DNA from: Streptomyces roseolilacinus
GTDB taxonomy: Bacteria; Actinomycetota; Actinomycetes; Streptomycetales; Streptomycetaceae
DNA length: 64,000 bases
Reading direction: 5' to 3'
Assembly (NCBI RefSeq): GCF_014649335.1
Contig: NZ_BMSV01000015.1
Span: 1 to 64,000, forward strand
The position numbers were made by a program, and so were the translations under genes. The notes beneath the pieces are model-generated. The model was not told the origin of the DNA and did no database searches. It was given only the letters and a program-made list of their open reading frames with translations. Below are positions 29,357 through 38,700 of the stretch, in pieces. The stretch's first letter is position 1. The number at the start of each line of letters is the position of its first letter.

Positions 29357-30127
29357 CTAGCGCGTGCTCCGCTCGTACGCGGTGACGACCTCGTCCGACG
29401 GCCCGTCCATCAGCACCCGGCCGGACTCCAGCCAGATCGCCCGGTCGCAGGTCTCCCGGATCGTGGAGTTGCTGTGGCTGACCAGGAAGACCGTGCCGGC
29501 CTCGGCGCGCAGCTCGTTGATGCGCTCCTGGCTGCGCTGCCGGAACGCGGCGTCGCCGGTGGCCAACGCCTCGTCGATGAGGAGCACGTCGTGCGACCGG
29601 GCGGCGGCGATGGAGAAGCGCAGCCGGGCGCCCATGCCGGACGAGTAGGTGCGCATCGGCAGGGACACGAAGTCGCCCTTGTCGTTGATCCCGGAGAAGT
29701 CGACGATCCGCTGGTACCGCTCCTTGACCTCGGCACGCGTCATGCCCATCGCGAGCCCGCCGAGCACGATGTTCCGCTCGCCCGTCAGGTCGCCCATCAG
29801 CGCGGCGTTGACGCCGAGGAGGCTGGGCTGGCCCTGGGTGTAGACGTGGCCGCGGCTGGGCGGCAGCAGTCCGGCGACCGCCTTCAGGAGCGTGGACTTC
29901 CCCGAGCCGTTGCTGCCGATGAGCCCGATGGCCTCGCCCTTGTACGCGGCGAAGCTCACGCCCTTGACGGCGTGCACCGTGCGGGTGGCCGGGGCGGTCC
30001 TCCCGCGGGCGAGGAGCCTGCCGAGCGCGGAGCCCCGGGCCCTCCCGGCGCCGGCGGACCCCGCGCCCTGGACGGTGTAGGTCACGTGGACGCCGTCGAC
30101 GACGACGGTCGGAACGCGTTCAGCCAC
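29357..30127 (-). CDS. ABC transporter ATP-binding protein, polysaccharide/teichoic-acid exporter (TagH-like)
   Basis: 256 residues. Walker A GSNGSGKSTLLKA, the TagH/Wzt-type signature YSSGMGARLRFSIA in place of LSGGQ, and Walker B VLLIDEALATGD followed by the VSHSNSTI His switch. The TQGQPSLLGVNAALMGDLTG segment is typical of teichoic-acid and polysaccharide exporters. The GTG start has GGAGACG upstream and overlaps the end of the permease gene by 8 nt, so the two are translationally coupled. The exported polymer is not known. Confidence 0.93.
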   Translation of the reverse strand: MAERVPTVVVDGVHVTYTVQGAGSAGAGRARGSALGRLLARGRTAPATRTVHAVKGVSFAAYKGEAIGLIGSNGSGKSTLLKAVAGLLPPSRGHVYTQGQPSLLGVNAALMGDLTGERNIVLGGLAMGMTRAEVKERYQRIVDFSGINDKGDFVSLPMRTYSSGMGARLRFSIAAARSHDVLLIDEALATGDAAFRQRSQERINELRAEAGTVFLVSHSNSTIRETCDRAIWLESGRVLMDGPSDEVVTAYERSTR

Positions 30128-31106
30128 GGCCGTACGTCTCCTCTGCCTGCCAGAAGTAGGTGAACCCGCCGACGAAGGCGGCCAGTGCCCAGCCGCCGGC
30201 CGCCGCCCACACGTGGGGCGGCAGCTGCGCGGCGGTGAAGCTGTCGATGAGCGCGAAGCGGACCAGGTCGATGTAGAGGGCGGCGGGGTTGTACTGGAGG
30301 GCCAGCGCCACCGCCCCGGGCAGCTCCCGGCCGGCCAGGACGTGCTGGATGCTCCACATCACGCCCGACGCGTACATCCAGGTCCGCAGCACGAACGGCA
30401 TCACCTGCGCCACGTCCGGCGTCCGGGCCGCGACCCGCGCCAGGGCGAGCGACACGCCCGCGTTGAACAGCGTCTGCAGGACCAGCGCGGGGACGGCGAG
30501 CAGCCACGACGCGCCGGGCCGCGCCCCGAAGCCCACCAGGATGGCGAGCAGGGCGGCCAGCGAGAACGCCAGCTGCTGGAGCTGCTGGAGGGCCAGCGCC
30601 AGGGGCAGGCTCGCCCGGGGGAAGTGCAGGGCGCGCACCAGCCCGAGGTTGCCGCTGACGGCGCGGGTCCCGGCCATGACCGAGCTGGAGGTGAACGTCC
30701 AGATGAAGACGCCCGTCACCAGGAACGCCGCGAAGTCGTCGACCTGCTTCCGGGTGTCCATCAGGACGCCGAAGACGAAGTAGTACACCGCCGCGTTGAG
30801 CAGCGGCGTCATCACCTGCCACAGCTGCCCCAGCCGCGCCTGGCTGTACTGCGCGGTGAGGCGGGCGGTCGCGAACGCGGTGATGAAGTGGCGTCGCGAC
30901 CACAGCTGCCGCGCGTACCGGGGGAGCGGGGGGCGGGCGCCGCTGACGGTCAGCCCGTGCCGTAGGGCGAGGGCGCGCAGGTCCTCCTCGGGGACCGCGT
31001 ACGCGGGGAGCGGGTCGGGGCCGCCGGGGCCGGGGCCGGGGCCGTCCGGGCCGGGGTCGGGCCGCCGGGCGGCGGCCGGTGGCGCGATCGTGCTCACAGG
31101 GCTCAC
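30120..31106 (-). CDS. ABC-2 type polysaccharide exporter permease (TagG-like)
   Basis: 328 residues. A Pro/Gly-rich cytosolic N-terminus (~1-65) is followed by six membrane helices and the ABC-2 pattern SQARLGQLWQVMTPLLNAAVYYFVFG. VNGNLGLVRALHFPRA-like and YNPAALYIDLVRFALI motifs are those of teichoic-acid/O-antigen exporters. The start is GTG 31106, with GGGGAG upstream; a second GTG at 31097 is possible. It is divergent from a TetR regulator across a 119-nt region holding two related operator-like sites. Confidence 0.92.
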   Translation of the reverse strand: MSPVSTIAPPAAARRPDPGPDGPGPGPGGPDPLPAYAVPEEDLRALALRHGLTVSGARPPLPRYARQLWSRRHFITAFATARLTAQYSQARLGQLWQVMTPLLNAAVYYFVFGVLMDTRKQVDDFAAFLVTGVFIWTFTSSSVMAGTRAVSGNLGLVRALHFPRASLPLALALQQLQQLAFSLAALLAILVGFGARPGASWLLAVPALVLQTLFNAGVSLALARVAARTPDVAQVMPFVLRTWMYASGVMWSIQHVLAGRELPGAVALALQYNPAALYIDLVRFALIDSFTAAQLPPHVWAAAGGWALAAFVGGFTYFWQAEETYGRG

Positions 31107-31122
31107 CGCGGCGCTCCCCTTT

Positions 31123-31146
31123 CGTCGGGACGTATCCGTATCGTCG
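31123..31146. promoter_or_regulatory. Operator-like site 1 (TetR, exporter side)
   Basis: A 24-bp imperfect palindrome beginning CGTCGGGACG and ending CGTCG, matching site 2 at 19 of 24 positions. It lies 17-40 nt upstream of the exporter permease start, where a repressor would block the minus-strand promoter. Confidence 0.62.
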
Positions 31147-31171
31147 CTACGCCGAGGTTAGGACGCCCATA

Positions 31172-31195
31172 CGTCGGAACGCAACCGTTCCGTCG
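31172..31195. promoter_or_regulatory. Operator-like site 2 (TetR, regulator side)
   Basis: A second 24-bp copy, beginning CGTCGGAACG and ending CGTCG. Its core CGGAACG-CAAC-CGTTCCG is a perfect 7-bp dyad. It overlaps the expected -35 of the tetR promoter. Centre spacing to site 1 is 49 bp. Confidence 0.65.
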
Positions 31196-31212
31196 TGACG
31201 AGGGTGCCGCGC

Positions 31213-31218
31213 TATGAT
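31213..31218 (+). promoter_or_regulatory. -10 box of tetR promoter, probably leaderless
   Basis: TATGAT, close to the TATAAT consensus, ends 7 nt before the ATG at 31226, which suggests a leaderless mRNA. The in-frame ATG at 31214 lies inside this box and is therefore unlikely to be the start. Confidence 0.6.
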
Positions 31219-31225
31219 CCCCGGC

Positions 31226-31837
31226 ATGACGCCACCGCCGCCCGGAACCCCCCGTCGCGCCCCCGCGGGAGCCGCCGTGCTCCGGGAGGACGTGACCGAA
31301 GCGATCCGCGCCGCCGTCTTCGAGGAACTGGCCGCGGTCGGCTTCGCACGGATGTCGATCGAGGGCATCGCCCGGCGGGCCGGTGTCGGCAAGACGGCCG
31401 TCTACCGGCGCTGGAAGTCCAAGCTGTCACTGGTGCTCGACCTGCTGACCGCGTTCGCCGTCGAGGGGCTGCCCGCCCCCGCGACCGGTTCCCTGTACGG
31501 CGACGTGCGCGCCCTGCTGGAGGTCGCCGCCCACGCGCTGCGCCACCCGGTGGCCTCCCAGGTCATCCCGGACCTGCTGGTGGAGGCGGCGCGGCACCCG
31601 GAGATCGCGCAGGCGGTCCGGACGACGCTGCTCGACGGCCAGCGCGGCGTCGTCGCGCAGGTGGTCCGCGAGGCGGTCGCGCGGGGGGAGCTGGCGGAGG
31701 GCGCCGACGCGGACCGGGCGCTCGACCTGATCGTGGGCCCGCTGTACTGGCGCCTGGTGGTCGTCCGGGACGCGCGGCTGCCGGAGGGGTACCTCGACGA
31801 CCTCGCCGCCGCCGCGGTGGCGGCCCTGCGCGCCTGA
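31226..31837 (+). CDS. TetR/AcrR family transcriptional regulator
   Basis: About 203 residues from ATG 31226. The N-terminal helix-turn-helix has GFARMSIEGIARRAGVGKTAVYRRWKSKL (~40-68). The C-terminal ligand domain resembles the TetR_C group with an LLVEAARHPEIAQ helix. It is divergent from the TagGH-like exporter and two matching operator-like sites lie in between. It therefore probably represses both itself and the exporter (inference). The effector is unknown. Confidence 0.93.
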   Translation: MTPPPPGTPRRAPAGAAVLREDVTEAIRAAVFEELAAVGFARMSIEGIARRAGVGKTAVYRRWKSKLSLVLDLLTAFAVEGLPAPATGSLYGDVRALLEVAAHALRHPVASQVIPDLLVEAARHPEIAQAVRTTLLDGQRGVVAQVVREAVARGELAEGADADRALDLIVGPLYWRLVVVRDARLPEGYLDDLAAAAVAALRA

Positions 31838-31982
31838 CGGACGGCCGTTCCCCGCGCCCCGGAGCCGTACCGACCGGGGTGCCGACCGGCGCCGTACCGG
31901 CCGAGGGGCGGACCGCGCGGCACCGCCGCCCGGTACGCCCGCCCGGTATGCCCGCCCCGGCTCACCGGCCGCGGGAGGGCCG

Positions 31983-32852
31983 CTACTTCACGGCGCCCGC
32001 CATCACCCCCGACACGAACTGCCGCTGGAACGCGAAGAACACCGCCAGCGGCACCACCATCGACACGAACGCGCCCGGCGCCAGCACGTCGATGTTGTTG
32101 CCGAACTGGCGGACCTGCTGCTGGAGCGCCACCGTGATCGGCGGGGCGTCGGAGTCGGCGAAGATCAGCGCGACCAGCATGTCGTTCCACACCCACAGGA
32201 ACTGGAAGATGCCGAGCGACGCGATCGCCGGACCGCCCAGCGGCAGCACCACGCGCGCGAAGAGCCGGATCTCGCCCGCCCCGTCGAGCCGGGCGGCCTC
32301 CAGCAGCTCCCGCGGGATCTCCGCGAAGAAGTTGCGCAGCAGGAAGATCGCGAACGGCAGCCCGAAGGCCGTGTGGAACAGCACCACGCCCAGGGTCGTC
32401 TCGAAGACGCCGACCTGCCCGAACAGCTTCGACACCGGTACGAGCGCCACCTGCACCGGCACCACCAGCAGCCCCACCACGGCCAGGAACCACCAGTCCC
32501 GGCCCGGGAACTCCATCCACGCGAACGCGTACCCGGCGAGCGAGCCGATCACGACGACGAGCACCGTCGCCGGAACGGTGATCATCACCGTGGAGAGCAG
32601 CGAGTCGGTGATCGTGTCGTTGCGCAGGATCGCCGCGTAGTTGTCGGCCGTCAGCTGCGCCGGCGCGGTGAGCGCCTCCCACCAGCCGCTCCCGCTGATG
32701 TCGGACGGCGAGCGCAGCGAGGACAGCAGCAGCCCGACCGTGGGCATCAGCCAGAACAGCGCCACCACCACGAGGAACACCTGCGTGACGCCGCCGGCCA
32801 GCCGGGAGGCGAGCCGCGACGCCGGTGACGCCGGTGCGGTACGAGACCCCAT
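31983..32852 (-). CDS. Carbohydrate ABC transporter permease (MalG/MsmG type)
   Basis: About 289 residues with six membrane helices. The EAA loop is EIPRELLEAARLDGAGEIRLFARVVLPLG, which docks the ATPase. FQFLWVWNDMLVALIF and the C-terminal FFAFQRQFVSGVMAGAVK are typical of MalG-type sugar importers. The ATG at 32852 shares a base with the TGA of the upstream permease; GTG 32855 with GGAAGG 7 nt upstream is an alternative start. It is the third gene of a binding-protein/permease/permease operon. No ATPase is encoded here, so it probably uses the shared ATPase MsiK. Confidence 0.94.
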   Translation of the reverse strand: MGSRTAPASPASRLASRLAGGVTQVFLVVVALFWLMPTVGLLLSSLRSPSDISGSGWWEALTAPAQLTADNYAAILRNDTITDSLLSTVMITVPATVLVVVIGSLAGYAFAWMEFPGRDWWFLAVVGLLVVPVQVALVPVSKLFGQVGVFETTLGVVLFHTAFGLPFAIFLLRNFFAEIPRELLEAARLDGAGEIRLFARVVLPLGGPAIASLGIFQFLWVWNDMLVALIFADSDAPPITVALQQQVRQFGNNIDVLAPGAFVSMVVPLAVFFAFQRQFVSGVMAGAVK

Positions 32853-34192
32853 CACCGCCCCGCCTTCCTGATGCGCCGGATGTTGAAGAACATCACCGGG
32901 ATCACCAGCAGCAGCAACAGCACCGAGATGGCGCTGCCGACGCCCAGGTGGGCGTCCGTGCCGAAGGACGAGCGGTACAGCTGGAGCGCCAGCACGTTCG
33001 CGTCGTCCTGGACCGAGCCCGGCGCGATGATGAACACCAGGTCGAAGATCTTCAGTACGTTGATCATCAGCGTCACCAGCACCACCGCCAGCACCGGCGC
33101 GAGCAGCGGCACCGTCACCCGGCGGAACACCTGCCACTCGTTGGCGCCGTCCACGCGCGCCGCCTCCAGCAGTTCGCGCGGCAGACCGGCGAGCCCCGCC
33201 GCGATGAGGACCATCGCGAAGCCCGCCCACATCCAGACGTAGCTGCCGATCACGGCGGGCGTCACCAGCGTCGGGCCCAGCCAGTCCACGCCGTTGTACG
33301 GCTCCCGGAAGTTCGCCTCGGGCAGCCACAGCAGCGCGCCGTCCGCCGCCGCGGGCAGGGTGAACGAACCGTCCGCCGCCGCCGTCGCGGTGGCGACGAC
33401 CCGACCGTCCCGCACCGCCTCGATCCGCAGCCCCTTCAGGCCCACCTCCCGCGCGTCGACGGCGTTGGGGGTGCCCCCGCCGCCCTTGGTGAAGTCCAGC
33501 CACGCCGTGCCCGTGACCGCGCCGGGCGCCGGCCGCGGCTCACGCGCCGGCCGCGCGTCGTCGGGCACGTCCGCGGGCGCCACGCCGACGAGCGGCAGCC
33601 GCGCGGGCGTCCCCGCCCGTACCGGCTCCTTCGTCACGTACGCGCCGCCGCCCGCCTCCTCCAGCGGGTGCACCGGCAGGGGGCGGGCCCTCGGGTAGCC
33701 GGACGACTCGGCGAACGTGTCGTGCACGCCGACCCACACCGCGTTCGCGACGCCCCGGTCGGGGTCCTGCTCGTACACCAGCCGGAAGATGATCCCGGCG
33801 GCCAGCATGGAGATCGCCATCGGCATGAAGACGACCAGCTTGAACGCCGTGCCCCAGCGGACCCGTTCGGTCAGCACGGCGAAGACCAGGCCGAGGGCGG
33901 TGGCCAGGGTCGGGGCGACGACGACCCAGACCGCGTTGTTCCTCACCGCCGTCAGGATCGTGTCGTCGGTGAAGATCTCCACGTAGTTGTCCAGGCCGGC
34001 GAAGCCCGTGCCGGCCCGGTCGAAGAACGACCGCTGGACGGAGTACCCGATCGGGTACACGACGAGTGCGCCCAGCAGCACCAGCGCGGGCAGCAGGAAC
34101 ACGGCGGCGACCAGCCCGCGGGTGCCCGTCACGCCCCTGCGGGCGGGCCGGCGGCGCCGCTGCTCTGCCGGGAGAGGGGGAGCGGCTGCCAC
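32852..34192 (-). CDS. Carbohydrate ABC transporter permease (MalF type) with large extracytoplasmic insertion
   Basis: 446 residues, about 130 longer than typical MsmF-type permeases. TM1 lies at ~28-50, TM2 ~86-107 and TM3 ~117-140. Residues ~155-305 form an inserted extracytoplasmic region before TM4. They include GLKGLRIEAVRDGRVVATAT and DGSFTLPAAADG, a pattern like carboxypeptidase-regulatory or Ig-like beta-sandwich domains. The EAA loop ELLEAARVDGANEWQVFRR follows at ~340-358. The position equals the P2 loop of E. coli MalF, which contacts the binding protein. The start is 3 nt after the binding-protein stop codon. Confidence 0.93.
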   Translation of the reverse strand: MAAAPPLPAEQRRRRPARRGVTGTRGLVAAVFLLPALVLLGALVVYPIGYSVQRSFFDRAGTGFAGLDNYVEIFTDDTILTAVRNNAVWVVVAPTLATALGLVFAVLTERVRWGTAFKLVVFMPMAISMLAAGIIFRLVYEQDPDRGVANAVWVGVHDTFAESSGYPRARPLPVHPLEEAGGGAYVTKEPVRAGTPARLPLVGVAPADVPDDARPAREPRPAPGAVTGTAWLDFTKGGGGTPNAVDAREVGLKGLRIEAVRDGRVVATATAAADGSFTLPAAADGALLWLPEANFREPYNGVDWLGPTLVTPAVIGSYVWMWAGFAMVLIAAGLAGLPRELLEAARVDGANEWQVFRRVTVPLLAPVLAVVLVTLMINVLKIFDLVFIIAPGSVQDDANVLALQLYRSSFGTDAHLGVGSAISVLLLLLVIPVMFFNIRRIRKAGR

Positions 34193-34195
34193 GGC

Positions 34196-35572
34196 TCAGC
34201 CCCCGTTCGCGTACGCCTTGGCCGCGTCCGCCTCCAGGCGCGCCTGCGTCCCCGCGATGTCCTTCGGGTTCTTCAGGAAGTCCTGGAGCGCCTTCCACTC
34301 GCCCTTGCCGGGCGTGCCGCCGAACGACTGCGGCATCTGGTCCGACATGTCGAAGCGGAAGTCGTCGCCGGCGGCGATCAGCGCCTTCGCGATGCCGCGC
34401 TGCACGTCGTTCGGGTACGCGGCCGGGTCCAGCGACTTGTTGGGCGAGAGGAACCCGCCCTGCGCCGCCCAGACCGCCGCCGCGTCCGGCGACGCGAGGA
34501 AGGTCAGCAGCGCCTGCGCCGCCGGCTTCTCCGTCAGCGCCACCGCCACGTCCCCGCCCGTCACCACGGGCGGCTCCCCGCCGTCCACGGCCGGGAACGG
34601 GAACACCTTCGCGTCCGTGCCGAGCTTCGCCTCGGTCTGGGCGATGTTGATCGACACGAAGTCGCCCTCGAAGACCATCGCCGCCTTCGGCCGGTCCCCG
34701 CCCGTGAACGTCTGCGTCACCGACGTCGGGAACTCCGTCTGGAGCGCCCCGGCCGCGCCGCCCGCGATCGTGTCCGGCTTGCCGAACAGGCCGGCGAGCG
34801 TGGTGAGGGCCCGGGTCACCGACGGGTCGGTCCACTTGATCTCGTGCTTCGCCAGCCGGTCGTACTTCTCCGGGCCGGCCTGCGACAGGTAGACGTTCTC
34901 GAACCAGTCCGTCAGCGTCCAGCCGTCCGCGCCGCCGACCGACAGGGGCGTGACCCCGGACGCGGAGATCGTCTCGGCGGTGGTCAGCAGTTCCTTCCAC
35001 GTCTTCGGCTCGGACGCGCCGGCGTTGTCGAAGACCGCCGTGTTGTACCAGATCAGCGACTTGTTGGCGGTCTTGAAGTACACGCCGTACTGCGTGCCGT
35101 CCACGGCGCCGAGGTCCTGCCAGCCCCGGGAGTAGTTCTTGGCCAGCTGCGCCTTCGTCTCGGCGCCCGCCGGCTTCGCCCACTTCCGCTCGACGGCCTG
35201 CCGGAGCGCGCCGACCTGCTGGAGCATCGCCACGTCGGGCGGCGAACCGCCGGCGATCTTCGTGCCGATGTAGTTGAGCATCGCGTCCTGCGTCGGCACG
35301 TACGAGACGCGCGCACCGGTGCGCTTCTCGAACTCCTTCAGGACCTTGGTGAACGCCTCCTGCTCCGGCCCCGTCCACACGGCCACCACCTGGAGGCGCT
35401 GCCCGTCCAGCTTCGGTAACCGGACGGTCTGCGTGGTGCCCTCGCCGCCCGCGTCCCCGCCGGAGCCGCCCTCGTCACCGCCGTCGCCGCCGCAGCCGGC
35501 GACGGCGAGCGCCAGGGCCCCGGCGGCCGCGAGGGCCACGACGGTCCGGCGTTTGCGCGCAGTTGTACGCAT
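34196..35572 (-). CDS. Sugar ABC transporter substrate-binding lipoprotein
   Basis: About 458 residues. The signal peptide MRTTARKRRTVVALAAAGAL ends in lipobox AVAGC, followed by a Gly/Asp/Glu linker. The mature domain is an SBP_bac_1-type fold (VVAVWTGPEQEAFTKVLKEF, GSPPDVAMLQQ, FKTANKSLIWYNTAVFDNAG, AMVFEGDF). It delivers an unidentified sugar to the two adjacent permeases. ATG 35572 is preceded by an in-frame GTG at 35575. It is the first gene of the operon, with a promoter at 35623-35651. Confidence 0.94.
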   Translation of the reverse strand: MRTTARKRRTVVALAAAGALALAVAGCGGDGGDEGGSGGDAGGEGTTQTVRLPKLDGQRLQVVAVWTGPEQEAFTKVLKEFEKRTGARVSYVPTQDAMLNYIGTKIAGGSPPDVAMLQQVGALRQAVERKWAKPAGAETKAQLAKNYSRGWQDLGAVDGTQYGVYFKTANKSLIWYNTAVFDNAGASEPKTWKELLTTAETISASGVTPLSVGGADGWTLTDWFENVYLSQAGPEKYDRLAKHEIKWTDPSVTRALTTLAGLFGKPDTIAGGAAGALQTEFPTSVTQTFTGGDRPKAAMVFEGDFVSINIAQTEAKLGTDAKVFPFPAVDGGEPPVVTGGDVAVALTEKPAAQALLTFLASPDAAAVWAAQGGFLSPNKSLDPAAYPNDVQRGIAKALIAAGDDFRFDMSDQMPQSFGGTPGKGEWKALQDFLKNPKDIAGTQARLEADAAKAYANGG

Positions 35573-35622
35573 CACTGCCCCGTTTCTCCCGTGTGCGTCG
35601 TCCCTGTCGTCCCTTTCGCTCT

Positions 35623-35651
35623 GGTCTACGCCGGGTACCGGGGGGCCGCAA
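35623..35651 (-). promoter_or_regulatory. Promoter of sugar ABC operon
   Basis: On the minus strand TTGCGG (35651-35646) and TAGACC (35628-35623) are separated by exactly 17 nt. Transcription would start near 35616, about 44 nt before the binding-protein gene. A GGGACGACA direct repeat lies in the leader. Confidence 0.55.
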
Positions 35652-35701
35652 TACCGCCTTCCGTCCCTACTCCCCGATCGTGATGGGCTCGTGACGTGCC
35701 G

Positions 35702-38700
35702 TCACCGCACGGGGCCGGCGGTGTCGGACACGGGTACGAGCGGCGGCACGGGCGCCGCGCCGACCGAACGGGCCGCCCGGTCCAGGGCGCTGGCCAGCAG
35801 CGCCAGGTCCGTCGGCCCGTTGCCCAGCTCCCGTACGGGCCGGCGGGCCGGCGGGTCGCCCATGCGCTCCCACTCCAGCGGGACGACGGTGGGGCGCAGC
35901 GTCGCCGTGCGCGGGATCCGCCCGGTCACGCGGCCCGCCTGGAACGGCGTCACCCGCCCGTCGGCACGGCGCACCCGGCCCCGGCCCGGCGCCGGGTCGT
36001 CCGGACCCGGCGGCACCGGCGGCGCGTCCAGCACGACCCGTACCCGCGCCCGGCGGTCCGGTTCCGAGCCGGCCGTGCGGTCCGGGTGCGCCGTCGCCGC
36101 GACCAGGTGGACGCCCAGCCGCTCCCCGTCCCGGGCGACGGCCTCCAGCGCCCGCACGACCGAACCGGCCGCCGGGCGGCCCGGACTGCCGAGCGCGGGC
36201 GCGACCAGCGCGTCCAGGTCGTCGACCAGCACGACGAGGCGGGGCAGCGGCGGCGGCGCCTCGCCCCTGGCCCGGCCACCGCCCGCGGCGGGCCGCAGGC
36301 GCAGCGTGCGGTCGGACGCGGGGTCCGAGTCGCCGCCGCGCTGCTCCGGGAAGCTCTCGCGGACGCCGCGCTGCTCGGGGACGGTCCGGTCGGCGGGCGG
36401 GCCGTCCGGGCGGCCACCGTCGCCGCGCGCGGACCAGTCGGCGAACCCCTCGTGGCCCAGCAGCTCCGCGCGCCGCTTCAGCTCGGCGCCCAGCGCCTGC
36501 GCGAAGGCCCGCATCCGCACCGGGTCGGACGCGACGAGGTGCTCGGTGACGTGCGGCAGGTCGGTGCACGGGCCGAGGCCGTCGCCCCGCTCGCCGCCCG
36601 CGCCGTCCACCAGCAGCAGTCCGAGCCGGTCGGGCCGCGACGCGGCGGCGAGCGACGCCGCGACGGAGCGCAGCAGCTCCGTACGGCCGCTTCCCGCCGG
36701 CCCCTCGACCAGCAGGTGCGGGCCGTCGGCGCCCGTCAGGTCCACGCCGACCGGGCCGTGCGGGCCCGCGCCCAGCACCGCCGTGCCGTCCGGGGCGGAC
36801 GCCCAGCGGGCCATCAGCGACGCGGGCGTGGCCCGCGCCAGCCCCAGCTCGTCGAGCAGGCGCGAGGACCGGGGCAGCGCCACCGCCGCGGCCCGCCCGT
36901 GCGGTTCGGGGCCCTCCGCGCGCAGCGGCGCCAGCGCCCGGGCGAACCGCTCCGCCCACGCCGGCGACACCGCGTCGACCGTCGCGACCGTGCCGTGGCC
37001 CGCCGGGTGGCCGCCCGCCGTCCGCAGCACCCGCAGCGCCGTCGCCACGTCACCCGTCAGCAGGCCCGCCGCGCCGCACTCCCGGAACGCCGGCGCCGCC
37101 GCGCACGCCGCCTCGTACGCCGCCGCGGCCGGGAACACCGCCGTCGCGGGCGCCGTCTCCGCCAGGCACACCAGGTGGACGCCGGCCGCCGCGCCCGTCT
37201 CCGCGAGCCGCGCGGCCGTCCCGCGCAGCGCCGCGGTGCCCGGGTCGCCGTCGACGACCACCACCGTGTACGGCCCCGGGACGGCTCCCGCCGGGTCCGG
37301 CCGGCGGAACCCCTCCGCCCGGGAGGTCCGGGGGAGGTCGGCCTCCGCCCGGCCGGAGCCGAGCGGCCCGTCGTCCAGCCGCCGGGTCAGCTCCGCCATC
37401 CGCGCGGCGGCCTGGTCCTGGTCGTAGGCGAGGAGGAGCCGGCAGTCCTGGCCGTGCGCGGGGCGGGTGTGCGGCAGCCAGCCGAGCCACGCCCAGTCGC
37501 GGCGGCGCTCCTCCACGGGGCGCGACCGGTCGGCGCTGATCAGCACGATCTCCAGATCCGCCGGGGCGTGCAGGGCGGCCAGCTGGGCGACGACCGAGCG
37601 GGCCAGACCCAGGAGCCGGGCGCGCGGCCCGGCCAGGCCCAGCGACCCGGCCTCGCGCAGCCCGACCGTGACGGGCACGGCCGCGAGGTCGGCCCGGTCC
37701 GTCGTGCCGAGCCGCACCGCGAGCGCCTCGGGGTGCCCCGGCGCCCGCCCCCAGAGCCGCGCGCCGGGCCCGAGGGCGGTCAGCAGCACGGCGGCCGGGT
37801 CGGGCCACGCCTCGGTGCCGGGTCCGCGCGGCACGTCGGGCGCACCGGTCCCGGTGTCCGCGCCGCCGGCGCCCCGGTCCGCCTGGTCCCCGCGCGCCCC
37901 GGCGAGCCGCCGGGCCCAGGCTCCTATCCCGCGCCGCCGGGCAGGGGGCTCCGGCATGCGGGTGCCCCGGGCCGGGGTGCCCCCGGCGCCGCTCTGGTCG
38001 CGTGCCATCCCCTCGTAGGCGCCGGGCCCGGTGGTGCCGGACCCGCCGTCCGCGAAGCCGTCGTGGGCGTCCCGTGCCCGCTCGTGCGCGGCGGCGCCGG
38101 CCGGTGCCGTGCCGGGCCGGGGGTGGGTCCCGCCGTCCGCGAAGCCGGCGCCGGGCGCGGAGCCGTGCCCCGCCCCGGCCGGGAGGCCCGCGCCGCCCGG
38201 GGCCGGGGTGCCGCCCGGGGCCGTGCGGGTGCCGTCCGGGCCCCCGGCGGGGCCGCCGGGGCGCGCGTGGCCGCCGTCCTCCCCGCCGTCCCGGCCCGGG
38301 ACGGCGGGGAGGACGACGCGTACGTGGCCCTCGCCGTCGGGGGCCGTGGGCAGGGGGGCGGCGGCGTCCGCGCCCGCCGACAGGCACAGGGCCGACTCGC
38401 CGACCCGCAGCAGCGCCCCCGCGGGCAGGCGGACGGGCCGGGAGCCGACCGGGCGGCCGTCCAGCGCCGTGCCGTTGGTCGAGCCCAGGTCCGCGACCGT
38501 CACGCGGCCGTCCTCGCCGACCGTGACCTCGCAGTGGAGCCGCGACACGTCGGGGTCGTCCAGCGGCACGTCGGCGTCGGCGGAGCGGCCGACGCGGACG
38601 TGCCCGGGGTGCAGCAGGTGCACGCCGCCCGCGTCCGGTCCCGCCACCACGTGCAGCCGCGCGACCGCGCCGTCGGGGGCGGCCACGTCGTCCGCGGGCA

